A stretch of 64,000 bases of DNA from Polyangium sp. y55x31 (GTDB taxonomy: Bacteria; Myxococcota_A; Polyangia; Polyangiales; Polyangiaceae), in assembly GCF_029946505.1 (NCBI RefSeq), contig NZ_JARZHG010000043.1:1-64000 (forward strand), in the 5' to 3' direction. Below are positions 1-8,343 of the stretch, one piece after another. The position numbers were made by a program, and so were the translations under genes. The stretch's first letter is position 1. Each line of letters opens with the position of its first letter. The notes under the pieces are model-generated. The model was not told the origin of the DNA and did not search any database. It saw only the letters and a list, made by a program, of their open reading frames with translations.

Positions 1-267
1 GCCGCCGACGCCGCCGCTGCCGCCGACGCCGCCGCTTCCGCCCGCGCCGCCGCTGCCGCCCATGCCGCCGACGCCGCCGCTGCCGCCCGCGCCACCGCTT
101 CCGCCCATGCCGCCCGTCCCGGAGCTGCTGCTCGCGGACGACGACGACGACGAGCTGCTCGCGGCGAGCGAGCCGCCTGCCCCGGACGTGAAATCGGGCA
201 ACTGGGTGCCTTGCGCGCAGCCGACGAGCGGGACGAATGCGGAGAGCGCGACGAAGCGGGGAAACAT
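1..267 (-). CDS. Gly-rich lipoprotein, N-terminal part only (cut by window edge)
   Basis: An open frame reads leftward from ATG at 267 to the window edge with no stop (89 codons). It starts MFPRFVALSAFVPLVGC: a short basic end, a hydrophobic stretch and an LVGC lipobox, so it should be lipidated and exported. After the Cys come a Ser-run (about residues 33-46) and a (GGM/GGS/GGA/GGV)n linker that runs off the edge. This architecture is usual for myxobacterial surface lipoproteins, where the linker spaces a distal domain from the membrane. That domain lies outside the window, so no function can be given. The frame is closed 10 codons upstream, which limits the alternatives for the start. Confidence 0.72.
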   Translation of the reverse strand, partial: MFPRFVALSAFVPLVGCAQGTQLPDFTSGAGGSLAASSSSSSSSASSSSGTGGMGGSGGAGGSGGVGGMGGSGGAGGSGGVGGSGGVGG

Positions 268-362
268 GCCCCAGTTGTCGCGTACTTCGTGATGGCGTCA
301 AGCTTGGAGGAAAGAGCGAGGCGGGACGGATGGGGGCGGGTCGCCGCCCCCATCCCAGCGGA

Positions 363-3300
363 TCACCGGATGGTGATCGCGAGCTTGTAATCGAACACGG
401 CGAGGGCGTTGCCCGGCTCCGCCGAGAACGGCGCCGCCTGCACGAGCAGGTAATACGTGCCGCCCGCGAGGTTGTGCGCGAACGCGTGCGTGGGTGTCGC
501 GCCGAGGCCGTCGATCGCCGAGCAATAGCCGCGACCGCCGTCGTCGTCCGCGCCGAGCTCCACGCCCGCCGCATCGTACAGCGTCAGGTAGCTATCGATG
601 GGATCCGCCCCGTTCGAGCACGACTCCGCGGCCGTCCCCTCGATGATCTCGGCCCGCAACGACTTGCCCGCCGGGACCGTGATCTCGAAGTAATCGTCAT
701 CGTCGAAGGCCGGATGCGCGGCCGTGATGACCGTGTCCCAGCCCGTCGTCGCGTCGGCGTCGGCCGGCTGATTGTTCGGCTCGGTCTCCGGGCCGCTCTC
801 CGTGAGCACCTTCGCCCGCAGCATGTACGAGGCGATGGTCCCGTTGTTGTTCGTCTCCTCGACGCTGACGTAATACGTGCCCGCGGCGAGGTTCATCGTC
901 AGCGCCGAGCAGGAGCCCTCGCCGCTCACGTTGTCCGTCTCGAGGAGCTGGCCGCTCGCGTCGAGAAGGCGCAGCGTGGACGTGAAGCCGCAGCCGATGC
1001 CCGTGTCGTTCAGCGTCTCGAGCACGAGCGCCGCGTCCGACGCGAGGTCGATGCGGAAGACGTCGACGTCGCCGACCGCGGCGATCGAACCCGTCACGTT
1101 GGTGCTGCCCGTGAGAATCACGCCGGCGTCCGCCTCGACCGTCGTGTTGTTCGGCTCGATCTCGGCGCCCGCCTCCAGCGCGCACATGTCGCTGCAGCCG
1201 TCGCCCGCCGTCGTGTTGCCGTCGTCGCAGGCCTCCGTGCCGTCGAGGTAGCCGTCGCCGCAGACCGGGGTGCGATCGCAGGTCGCCTCGCAGCCCGCGC
1301 CGCCGTCGCACTCCTCGCTGCCCTCGACCACGCCGTTGCCGCAGACGGCCTCGACGGCGATCTCGAGCAGATAGCCGGGGATGGCGTTGTTGTTCTCGTA
1401 GTCCTCGACCTTGACGAAGTACGTGCCCGGGGCGAGGTGCCGCGCGCCCGCGTGCGTCTTGCCCGAGATGCGCGAGCAGATGTTGACGCCGCCGTCGTCC
1501 GCCTGCGCGAGCTCGGTCGTGCCGTCCGGGCCGTAGAGCGTGAGCACCGTGTCGAGCGGCAGCGCGCAGGTCCCGGGGCCGTTCGCGTCGTGCGTCTGGA
1601 GCCGCACGTCCGAGATCGCGCTCAGCGTGAAGCTGTAGAAGTCGACATCGCTGCCCGGGGTGATCGCGCCGCTCACGATCGTGTACGGCGTGTAGGGTCC
1701 GCTCGCCGTCGCGCTCGTGTCGTTCGGCTCCGTCTCCGGCGTCGACTCCTTCGTGCACGTGGCGTCGCAGCCGTCGCCCGCCGTCGTGTTGCCGTCGTCG
1801 CAGGTCTCGGGCGCGTCGATCTTGCCGTCGCCGCAGACCGCGATGCGATCGCAGGTCATCGAGCAACCCGCGCCGCCGTCGCACTCCTCGGCGCCCTCGA
1901 CCTTGCCGTTGCCGCACGTCGCGTCGAGCGTGATCTGCAAGCGATAGCCGGGGATCTCCGTGTTGTTGAGGAAGTCCTCGACCGAGACGTAATACGTGCC
2001 CGCCGGCAGATGACGAGCCGCGCCGTCGCCCGGCTTCTTCGCGTCGATCTTGCCGCACGCGCCGAGGCCGCCGAGGTCGCGCTCGAGCAGGAGCGTGGTG
2101 CCGTCGGTGCCGTAGAGGCGGAGCAACGTGTCGATGCCGTTGCAAGAGCCGGGGCCGTTCACGTCGAACGACTCGACCGTGAGGTCGCTCGTCTGGTCGA
2201 GCTTGATCGCGTAGAAATCGACGTCCGTGGCCGGGCTGATCGCGCCTTGGTAAAGCGCCGGCGGAGCGAAGCCGCCCGACGCCTGCGCGCTCGTCTCGTT
2301 CGGCTCCGTCTCCATGAGGATCGACGTCTCGCAGGTCGCGCTGCACGTGTCGCCGTCCATGGTGTTGCCGTCGTCGCAGGTCTCGGGTGCGTCGATGTTG
2401 CCGTCGCCGCAGACCGGGACGCGATCGCAAGTCGGCGAGCAGCCTGCGCCGCCGTCGCACTCCTCGGAGCCGCTCACGGTGCCGTCGCCGCAGACCGCGT
2501 CGTACGTCACGACGAGCTTGTAGCCCGGGATCGCCTTGTCGTTGCCGGCCTCCTCGACCTTCACGTAGTACGTGCCCGGCGCGACGTGCCTGAGCGCCGC
2601 GTTCGTCGTGCCGTCGAGGCGCGAGCACGCGTTCGTGCCGTTGTCGTCGTCGGAGGCGATCACGGTCGTGCCGTCGGACGCGTAGAGCGTGACGAGCGTG
2701 TCGATGTTCAAGCAGCTCGACGGGCCGGCGCCGTCGTACGTCTCGATGTGCAGGTCGACCGTGCCGGGGACGGTGATCTGGTACCAGTCGGCGTCGCTCC
2801 CAGGGCTGATCGAGCCCGCGACCAGGACGGGCGCTGAGTACGGACCGTTCGCCGTGCCCGACGCGTTGTTCGGCTCGGTCTCCGTGAACGTGTCGACGAC
2901 GCAGGCGGAGCTGCAGCCGTCGAGGTCCTTCGTGTTGCCGTCGTCGCACGCTTCGGTGCCGGCCTGGATGCCGTCGCCGCAGGTCGTCGCGCACACGCTC
3001 GGAGCGCCCGTGCATGAGTAGCCGACGTCCTCGACGCACGCGGTGCAGCCGTCTCCGTCGTTCGCGTTCGCGTCGTCGCACGCCTCCATGCCGGCGACGA
3101 TGCCGTCGCCGCAGGTCGTCGTGCACACGCTCGGCTCGCCGGCGCACAGGAAGCCCGCTTCTTGCGTGCAGGCGGCGTTGCAGCCGTCGTTTGCCGTGGT
3201 GTTGCCGTCGTCGCAGGCCTCGCCGCCGACGATCACGCCGTCGCCGCAGTTCGGCGTGCACACGCTGGGTTCGTCGGCGCAGCTCCAGCCGGTCTCCTGC

Positions 3301-3698
3301 GCGCACGCGGCGTCGCAGCCGTCACCGGCCGTGGTGTTGCCGTCGTCGCAGGTCTCGGCGCCGCCGACCAGGCCGTCGCCGCACACGACCATCGAACCGC
3401 CCGTGCCGCCCTGGCCGCCCTGGCCGCCTTGGCCGCCTTGGCCGCCCTGGCCACCCTGACCGCCTTGGCCGCCTTGGCCGCCCTGGCCGCCCTGGCCGCC
3501 TTGGCCGCCCTGGCCCCCGATGCCGCCTTGGCCGGCTTCGCCCCCCATGCCGCCTTGGCCTCCGGTGCCCCCGGATCCGCCTTGTCCTTGCGGAATATCG
3601 CTCCGATCGACCGATGCGATCAGCTCGCAGCCCATGGATCCGAACGAACCCAGGCCGAGCACGAGCGCTACCCCAACGTGCCGCGTTAGCCTCGTCAT
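363..3698 (-). CDS. Large secreted lipoprotein with DUF4215 repeats and five pre-peptidase-type domains
   Basis: The 1111-residue product begins MTRLTRHVGV and has a GSMGC lipobox (Cys24). Residues about 37-102 are an almost pure (GGQ)n linker. Then come four tandem Cys-rich units of the form CGDG...G.E.CDDGN...DGC...C (DUF4215/Myxo_disulf type), followed by five repeats that begin ETEPN and continue to D.D.Y/F.I and G.YYVKVE, which is the PPC (bacterial pre-peptidase C-terminal) beta-sandwich pattern. Extra CGDG units sit between them. ATG at 3698 is chosen because the signal peptide starts there and GGGAG lies about 11 nt upstream. The gene is probably monocistronic. Its likely role is surface binding or adhesion; no catalytic domain is visible. 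Despite the PPC domains there is no attached protease. Confidence 0.85.
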   Translation of the reverse strand: MTRLTRHVGVALVLGLGSFGSMGCELIASVDRSDIPQGQGGSGGTGGQGGMGGEAGQGGIGGQGGQGGQGGQGGQGGQGGQGGQGGQGGQGGQGGQGGTGGSMVVCGDGLVGGAETCDDGNTTAGDGCDAACAQETGWSCADEPSVCTPNCGDGVIVGGEACDDGNTTANDGCNAACTQEAGFLCAGEPSVCTTTCGDGIVAGMEACDDANANDGDGCTACVEDVGYSCTGAPSVCATTCGDGIQAGTEACDDGNTKDLDGCSSACVVDTFTETEPNNASGTANGPYSAPVLVAGSISPGSDADWYQITVPGTVDLHIETYDGAGPSSCLNIDTLVTLYASDGTTVIASDDDNGTNACSRLDGTTNAALRHVAPGTYYVKVEEAGNDKAIPGYKLVVTYDAVCGDGTVSGSEECDGGAGCSPTCDRVPVCGDGNIDAPETCDDGNTMDGDTCSATCETSILMETEPNETSAQASGGFAPPALYQGAISPATDVDFYAIKLDQTSDLTVESFDVNGPGSCNGIDTLLRLYGTDGTTLLLERDLGGLGACGKIDAKKPGDGAARHLPAGTYYVSVEDFLNNTEIPGYRLQITLDATCGNGKVEGAEECDGGAGCSMTCDRIAVCGDGKIDAPETCDDGNTTAGDGCDATCTKESTPETEPNDTSATASGPYTPYTIVSGAITPGSDVDFYSFTLSAISDVRLQTHDANGPGTCALPLDTVLTLYGPDGTTELAQADDGGVNICSRISGKTHAGARHLAPGTYFVKVEDYENNNAIPGYLLEIAVEAVCGNGVVEGSEECDGGAGCEATCDRTPVCGDGYLDGTEACDDGNTTAGDGCSDMCALEAGAEIEPNNTTVEADAGVILTGSTNVTGSIAAVGDVDVFRIDLASDAALVLETLNDTGIGCGFTSTLRLLDASGQLLETDNVSGEGSCSALTMNLAAGTYYVSVEETNNNGTIASYMLRAKVLTESGPETEPNNQPADADATTGWDTVITAAHPAFDDDDYFEITVPAGKSLRAEIIEGTAAESCSNGADPIDSYLTLYDAAGVELGADDDGGRGYCSAIDGLGATPTHAFAHNLAGGTYYLLVQAAPFSAEPGNALAVFDYKLAITIR
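3395..3590 (-). repeat. In-frame (GGQ)n-coding tandem repeat
   Basis: A 9-bp unit resembling ccgccctgg/ccgccttgg is repeated about a dozen times, mostly exactly, and encodes the Gly-Gly-Gln linker of the lipoprotein on the minus strand. Because the unit is a multiple of three, changes in copy number would change linker length without shifting the frame. A shorter (GGx)n tract of the same kind is at 1-170 and another, on the plus strand, at about 38456-38570. Confidence 0.8.
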
Positions 3699-3816
3699 GC
3701 GCGATTCTTCGCTCCCAACGTTAGCGATGTCTCGCCCGACGCCTGCGCCGAGACGCGTACCCGAGAGCCTCGGCAAGCGAAGAGCTGAGATACCTCAATG
3801 AATCGACGGGCCGGCG

Positions 3817-5328
3817 TCAAGGAATAGGTGCCGCGCGCCTTCGATGAGGGATCTCCAGGGTGAAGGTGGCTCCCTCCCCTGGGCGATTGTCCACGAGCAC
3901 CCGGCCGCCGTGCGCCTCCGCCACGCTCTTCACGATCGCGAGCCCGAGGCCCGTACCATCACGATCCGCGTCGGTCGTGAAGAACCTGTCGAAGATGCGC
4001 GGCAGGATCGCGGGCGGCACGCCCGGGCCACGATCCGCAACGGAAACACGAATCACGGCCTCGGGCGGGCCTCCCTCGACGCGGATCCGCACCGGCTCTC
4101 CCGGCGGCGAGAATCGAACGGCGTTGTCGAGCAGGTTGCCGAGCGCCGTCTCGACGTCCACGGGTCGGCAAACCACGTCCTTCTCGCTCGCCACATAGTC
4201 GAGGATCACCGGCTGATCGGGCCCCGACGCGCGCTCCTTCGCCGCGAGCGCGAGCGCCGCAAGGTCACACGCGCGCATCGGCTCGGCCGAGGCCTCGATG
4301 CGCGAGAGCTGGAGCAGGCGCGAGACCAGTCGATCGAGGCGCTCGACGTCGAGCTCGATGTTCCCGAGGAAGCGAACGCGCGCCTCCGGATCGTCGTGCG
4401 CGCCTTCGCCGAGCAGCTCCGCCGCGCCGCGGATCGAGGTGAGCGGCGACTTGAACTCGTGCGCGACGTCGGCCGCGAACTCCGAGATGTACCGCATGCG
4501 CGCGTCGAGCCGCTCCTTCATCGCCGCGAACGACTCGCCGAGCTCGCGGATCTCGCCGCCGCCGCCGATCGGCACGACCACGTCCCGCTCGCCCGCCGCG
4601 ATACGCTTGGCCGCGCGCGAGAGCCGCCCGAGCGGCCGCGAGATGCTCCACGCGAGCACGAGCGTCACGAGGCCCGTGCCGAGGAGCGCGACGAGGAGCA
4701 CACGTCCGAGGCCCGAGCGGATGCGGTAGAGCTCGAACAGGACGGGCTGCGTCGATCGCGCCACGTACACCACACCCGTCACCGCGCCGTTCGTGCGGAT
4801 CGGCTCTGCGAGAAAGAGGATCACGCCCGGGTCGCGGTCGCGGATGCGCGTGCGTGTCGCCTTCGAGCCCGCGAGCGCCGAGCGCACCTCGAAGCGATCT
4901 GCGATCTCCGGCCACTTCTCCCCGGGCGCCGCGCGCATGTCGAGCGCCCACCGCACGTCCCGCGAGCGCGGCAGCCGGAGCGGCGCCGGCGGCTCCGGCC
5001 CTTCGGGCGGCCCCTCCGCGTGCGAGTCGGACACCACCTCGCCGCCCTTGTCCACGAGCCGGATCCGCGTCCGCGTCCGCTGCGCCGCCGTCGCGAGGAT
5101 CTTCTGGTGCTCCGGATCCCCGAGCGCGCGGCCCGCGCCGAGGTTTTGCTCGACGAACGATCGCACGAGGATCGCCTGGTTCGACATGTCGCGCTCGAGC
5201 GCGTCGAGCAGCTCCCGCTCGTGGATGCGCGCGAATTCGAGCCCGATCGCGGGCACGAACAGCGCGAGCAAGTTGATGGCGAGCAGCCGCATGCGGATGC
5301 GGCCGAGCAGGACGAGCAGCCTACGCAC
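3817..5328 (-). CDS. Membrane sensor histidine kinase (HAMP, HisKA, HATPase)
   Basis: 503 residues. TM1 is at about 15-32, a periplasmic sensor region at 33-207, TM2 at about 209-229, HAMP at about 230-280, the HisKA phospho-acceptor is H290 in [11 protein letters not shown], and the HATPase domain shows [17 protein letters not shown] and [10 protein letters not shown]. The sensor region resembles the extracytoplasmic part of ChvG/CreC-type kinases, but no ligand can be named. The start is GTG at 5328, overlapping the stop of the response regulator gene by 8 nt; an internal ATG 12 codons later (MRLLAINLL) is a possible alternative. It is the last gene of a five-gene operon and should phosphorylate the regulator encoded just upstream. 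Confidence 0.93.
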   Translation of the reverse strand: MRRLLVLLGRIRMRLLAINLLALFVPAIGLEFARIHERELLDALERDMSNQAILVRSFVEQNLGAGRALGDPEHQKILATAAQRTRTRIRLVDKGGEVVSDSHAEGPPEGPEPPAPLRLPRSRDVRWALDMRAAPGEKWPEIADRFEVRSALAGSKATRTRIRDRDPGVILFLAEPIRTNGAVTGVVYVARSTQPVLFELYRIRSGLGRVLLVALLGTGLVTLVLAWSISRPLGRLSRAAKRIAAGERDVVVPIGGGGEIRELGESFAAMKERLDARMRYISEFAADVAHEFKSPLTSIRGAAELLGEGAHDDPEARVRFLGNIELDVERLDRLVSRLLQLSRIEASAEPMRACDLAALALAAKERASGPDQPVILDYVASEKDVVCRPVDVETALGNLLDNAVRFSPPGEPVRIRVEGGPPEAVIRVSVADRGPGVPPAILPRIFDRFFTTDADRDGTGLGLAIVKSVAEAHGGRVLVDNRPGEGATFTLEIPHRRRAAPIP

Positions 5329-6004
5329 CGGCGACCTTGTACCCGACGCCGTGCACCGTCGCGATCGGGTCCTCGCCGCCCGCGGCGCGGAATTTCGCGC
5401 GGATCCTGCGCACGTGCGTGTCGATCGTGCGCTCGGTGATCAGGTTGTCGTACCGGTACGCGCGCGTCATGAGCTGGCTGCGCGAGAGCACGATGCCAGG
5501 TCGTTCGAGCAGCGCGCCGAGCAAGCCGAGCTCGGTCGCCGTGAGCGTCACGGGTGTGCCGTCGAGCCGCGCCTCGTGTCGCTCCACGTCGACCTCGATC
5601 CGCCCGTGCGTGAGCACCTTGCGCGTGGCCTCGCCCGGCGCTTCGAGCCTGCGGAACAAGGCCTTTACGCGCGCGACGAGCTCGCGCACCGAGAACGGCT
5701 TCGTGAGGTAGTCGTCGCCGCCGAGGTCGAGGCCGAGCACACGATCGATCTCGTCGCTGCGCGCGGACAGGAAGAGGATCGGCACGCGGCTCTCGATGCG
5801 GATGTGGCGACACGCGGAGAGGCCGTCGACCTCGGGGAGCATCACGTCGAGGATCACGAGGTCCACAGAGCCTTTCGCGACGGCCTCGATCGCCTCGCGG
5901 CCGTCGGTCACCACGGAGACCTCGTAGCCCTCTTTGCGAAGCGCGTACTGCAGGACCTCGCGGATACGCGCCTCGTCGTCGACGACCAGGATGTGTTTGC
6001 TCAC
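5321..6004 (-). CDS. OmpR/PhoB-family response regulator
   Basis: 227 residues. The receiver domain (1-115) has the acidic pair D9/D10, phospho-acceptor D53 in LVILDVMLPE and K102 in LTKPFS. The C-terminal winged helix (about 130-225) shows TATELGLLGALLERPG, ERTIDTHVRRIRAKF and VHGVGYKV. The start is GTG at 6004, forming a GTGA overlap with the preceding stop, with a GAGGAG ribosome site about 11 nt upstream. It overlaps the kinase gene by 8 nt, which makes cognate pairing very likely. All key residues are intact, so it should be a phosphorylation-controlled DNA-binding regulator. Targets are unknown; the hairpins in this window are possible sites but nothing links them to it. Confidence 0.95.
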   Translation of the reverse strand: MSKHILVVDDEARIREVLQYALRKEGYEVSVVTDGREAIEAVAKGSVDLVILDVMLPEVDGLSACRHIRIESRVPILFLSARSDEIDRVLGLDLGGDDYLTKPFSVRELVARVKALFRRLEAPGEATRKVLTHGRIEVDVERHEARLDGTPVTLTATELGLLGALLERPGIVLSRSQLMTRAYRYDNLITERTIDTHVRRIRAKFRAAGGEDPIATVHGVGYKVAGA

Positions 6005-6684
6005 GTCTCGATCGGCTCCTCGGCGCGGAGGCTCTCTTCGGCTTCGAGGGCAGCGCCGAGGCCCTCGACCCGCGCCTGCACCTCCGAGACGATACCACCG
6101 ATGTCCGCCGCGGAGGATCCGCTGAAGCGCGCCACCGTGACCTGCGTGCGCAGCGCCTCGGCGAGCGCGCAGAGCTCCTCCAGCGCACGCGCGTCCCGGT
6201 CGCGCAGCGAAGACAGACGGCGGACGTTGTCGAGATCGAGCCGCGCCGTCGCGAGCGCGCGGCTCGATCCCGAGGCGCGCTCGAGCTCGCGCACGCGCGC
6301 CTCGGCCCGCCCGAGATCGAACGCCTCCTTGCGGAGGAGCGCTTCGAGCTCCGCGTGCCGCGCGACGCGCCGCTCGACCTCCGCCTCGATCCGCGCCGCG
6401 GCCTCCGCCGGCAGCACGCTCGCGAGCGGCGTCCCCCGCGACGCCGCGACAGCCTCCCCGAGCGCGGCCTTTACCCTCGCGAGCGCGCTGCCCGCCGCGC
6501 CCATCGGCGCCTCCACCGCGCGCTTCGCGGTCAGCGCGATCGGCGCCCAGAGCGGCCAGAGCGGCACGGCCAGCGCTGCCGACATGGCCGCGCGTGATCC
6601 TCCCGCGGGGGACGAACGGTAGATCGCCACTGCGCAGCAGAGCCCCGCGACGAGGTAGAGCAGCGACAGATCGCGCAAGCTCAT
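6001..6684 (-). CDS. Membrane-anchored coiled-coil protein in the two-component operon
   Basis: 227 residues beginning MSLRDLSLLYLVAGL. A hydrophobic helix spans residues about 7-22 and a second hydrophobic stretch about 33-52 (AALAVPLWPLWAPIAL). The rest (about 85-210) is Ala/Glu/Arg-rich and strongly helical, with heptad-like spacing, suggesting a cytoplasmic coiled coil. I recognise no domain family. ATG at 6684 overlaps the stop of the upstream gene (ATGA) and its own stop overlaps the GTG of the response regulator, so translation is probably coupled across the operon. The position between membrane proteins and a two-component pair suggests a structural or signal-relay accessory, but this is inference. 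Confidence 0.8.
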   Translation of the reverse strand: MSLRDLSLLYLVAGLCCAVAIYRSSPAGGSRAAMSAALAVPLWPLWAPIALTAKRAVEAPMGAAGSALARVKAALGEAVAASRGTPLASVLPAEAAARIEAEVERRVARHAELEALLRKEAFDLGRAEARVRELERASGSSRALATARLDLDNVRRLSSLRDRDARALEELCALAEALRTQVTVARFSGSSAADIGGIVSEVQARVEGLGAALEAEESLRAEEPIET

Positions 6685-7448
6685 TGCCCTCCCTCCTCCA
6701 CGAAGTCTTCCTCGACCTCGCGCGACCGCGTGTCCTTGTTGCGCTCCCACGCGTCGGACTCCGCGGGCGCGTCGATGCGATACGGCCGGTCGCTGTACAT
6801 CGCGGCCGACGTCACGCTCGTCAGCACGGCCTCGGCGAAGCTGCCCTCGCGGTCTCGCAGGAACGGCACGCTCGTCGCGCGCGGACGCACCAGGTACGGA
6901 CGCAGGATCCACGCGGTTTGTCCGCCGACCGCGAAGAACACGCCGATGAACGCGATCGCCGTGGTGAGCCGCCCTTTCCCTTCGCCGAGCCCGCGCACGA
7001 GCAAGGACAGCGCCGCGAACCCGGCCACGGCATACGCGCCCGACGCGACGATCGCCGCCGTGTGATAACCCATGCCGAGATCGAGCATCAGCCAAAGCGC
7101 GGGCGCGAACGCGAGCAGGACGAGCGACGATCGACCCGCGGACGCGAGCGCGAGCGCCACGATCGATCGCATCGGCCAGGGCCTCCCGAGCACTGCGGCG
7201 AGCGCGTGGAACGCCGGCGCCGAGAGCGCGAGCGTCGCCAGCACGGCGAGCGGGACCTTCGCGGCGCCGTAGAGGATCTGCGCGCCGCCGCGGAAGCTCC
7301 CGAGCACGCCGCCGAATGCGGCCGCGCCGAGCGCGATCGAGGCGAGCGAGGTCGCGGCGATGGAGCGCACCTCCGGGTCGTCGTCGCGACAAGCGCGGGC
7401 GATCTCTCCAGGTGCGCGGAGCAGGCGGGCGAGGACGGTCGCGCTCAC
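6681..7448 (-). CDS. Polytopic membrane protein (Yip1-like topology), paralogue of its upstream neighbour
   Basis: 255 residues with about five hydrophobic segments (near 36-55, 65-90, 100-125, 130-155 and 165-190) and a hydrophilic C-terminal tail. The start is GTG at 7448, which forms GTGA with the stop of the upstream gene; an earlier in-frame start would lie inside that gene. The pattern around FRGGAQILYGAAKVPLA parallels TRDGGLSILKHAAAVPLA in the neighbouring upstream product, and hydrophobic segments follow in the same order, so the two look like diverged tandem copies. The topology resembles Yip1-domain membrane proteins, but I cannot confirm membership. No enzymatic motif is seen. Confidence 0.8.
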   Translation of the reverse strand: MSATVLARLLRAPGEIARACRDDDPEVRSIAATSLASIALGAAAFGGVLGSFRGGAQILYGAAKVPLAVLATLALSAPAFHALAAVLGRPWPMRSIVALALASAGRSSLVLLAFAPALWLMLDLGMGYHTAAIVASGAYAVAGFAALSLLVRGLGEGKGRLTTAIAFIGVFFAVGGQTAWILRPYLVRPRATSVPFLRDREGSFAEAVLTSVTSAAMYSDRPYRIDAPAESDAWERNKDTRSREVEEDFVEEGGQ

Positions 7449-8146
7449 GGGGCACCTCCGAAGATCGGCAGCGTGCTCCACCAGACCCGCGCCGACAGCG
7501 CCGTCGCGAAGATCGCGAAGCCGGCGAGCGCGAACCCGCTCATCGTTCGCACGCCCGCGGAGGCGCGCCCGAGCGGCACCCCAATCGCGCCGAGGAACGC
7601 GCGCAACCCGAAGATCCCCGCGAGGATCAGGCCGAGCCCCGCGGAAAACGCCGCGCCGACGCGCGAGCTCGACGTCGTCACGAACAGCGCCATCGCGGGC
7701 GCGAGCCCGCCGAGCACGAGGCCCGTCGTCGCCGCCCCGCGCGCCGCGGCCTTCACCGCGGCCGGCGGATCGATCGGCGCGTCGAACAGCGTGAGCACGA
7801 TGAACAGCGCGGGCACGCCGAGCCCTGCGACGGCGAGCGGCGCGAGCGGCACCGCGGCCGCGTGCTTCAAGATCGAAAGCCCTCCGTCCCGCGTCCCGAT
7901 CGACAGCCCGTACATCGCCGACAGCGCGAGCGCCGCGGCGAACCTCCGCGCGTCGTCGCGCAGCGCGCCTGCGGCGCCTTCCGGCCCGTCGCCGAGCAGC
8001 GACTTCGCGAACGACGGCGCGCCCTCGTCGACAGGGCTCGCCGGGGCGACGTGCGGCGCTTCGGGGGGCGGCGGGGGCGTGGACCCTTGGGGTTCGGGCG
8101 GGGCGTCGCCCGCGAGGGCATCGACGTACGAGGCGTGGGCTTGCAT
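7445..8146 (-). CDS. Polytopic membrane protein with Pro-rich N-terminus, first gene of the operon
   Basis: 233 residues. Residues 1-60 are hydrophilic and Pro-rich (GSTPPPPPEAPHV), then about five hydrophobic segments run to the end (around 70-85, 90-120, 135-155, 160-180 and 200-225). It resembles the next gene product over the membrane part. It heads a chain of five genes, each overlapping the next by 4-8 nt: two membrane proteins, a coiled-coil protein, a response regulator and a histidine kinase. The promoter must lie in the 197-bp space shared with the divergent SDR gene. Function is unknown; a sensory accessory role is inferred from the operon only. Confidence 0.8.
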   Translation of the reverse strand: MQAHASYVDALAGDAPPEPQGSTPPPPPEAPHVAPASPVDEGAPSFAKSLLGDGPEGAAGALRDDARRFAAALALSAMYGLSIGTRDGGLSILKHAAAVPLAPLAVAGLGVPALFIVLTLFDAPIDPPAAVKAAARGAATTGLVLGGLAPAMALFVTTSSSRVGAAFSAGLGLILAGIFGLRAFLGAIGVPLGRASAGVRTMSGFALAGFAIFATALSARVWWSTLPIFGGAP

Positions 8147-8262
8147 CTTTCCTCCGGGGTGGCGGCCACGGGCCGCGCCAGACCTCCTTTTCGTATCGCC
8201 CCGGTTTGGCGCTCCTCTGCCTTCGCCGCGGAGGAGTCGTGGAATGAATTCGACGAAATTGT

Positions 8263-8297
8263 GGCAGGGTGGATCACCGATGATCCACCTCTCTGCC
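8263..8297. promoter_or_regulatory. Strong inverted repeat between divergent genes
   Basis: GGTGGATCA (8268-8276) and TGATCCACC (8281-8289) are perfect 9-bp arms around the spacer ccga. Flanking GGCAG (8263-8267) and CTGCC (8293-8297) extend the pairing after a 3-nt bulge. It lies 46 nt upstream of the SDR start and about 120 nt upstream of the membrane-protein operon. No T-run follows, so a protein-binding operator or a leader hairpin is more likely than a terminator. Confidence 0.5.
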
Positions 8298-8343
8298 GCC
8301 GTTCCGTTGTATCGACTTCGGTTTCGCTGCTAGAAGGGGGGCC

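Noticed and set aside
237-2837. A long plus-strand open frame of 866 codons opposite the DUF4215/PPC lipoprotein.
   Set aside because: Its product is Arg/Val/Ala-rich with no domain or signal, as expected for an antisense frame of high-GC coding DNA; the minus-strand frame has clear domains and a lipobox.
3395-3590. The 9-bp tandem repeat as a CRISPR-like or phase-variable tract.
   Set aside because: Units are 9 bp with no spacers and encode Gly-Gly-Gln in frame; copy number changes would not shift the frame.
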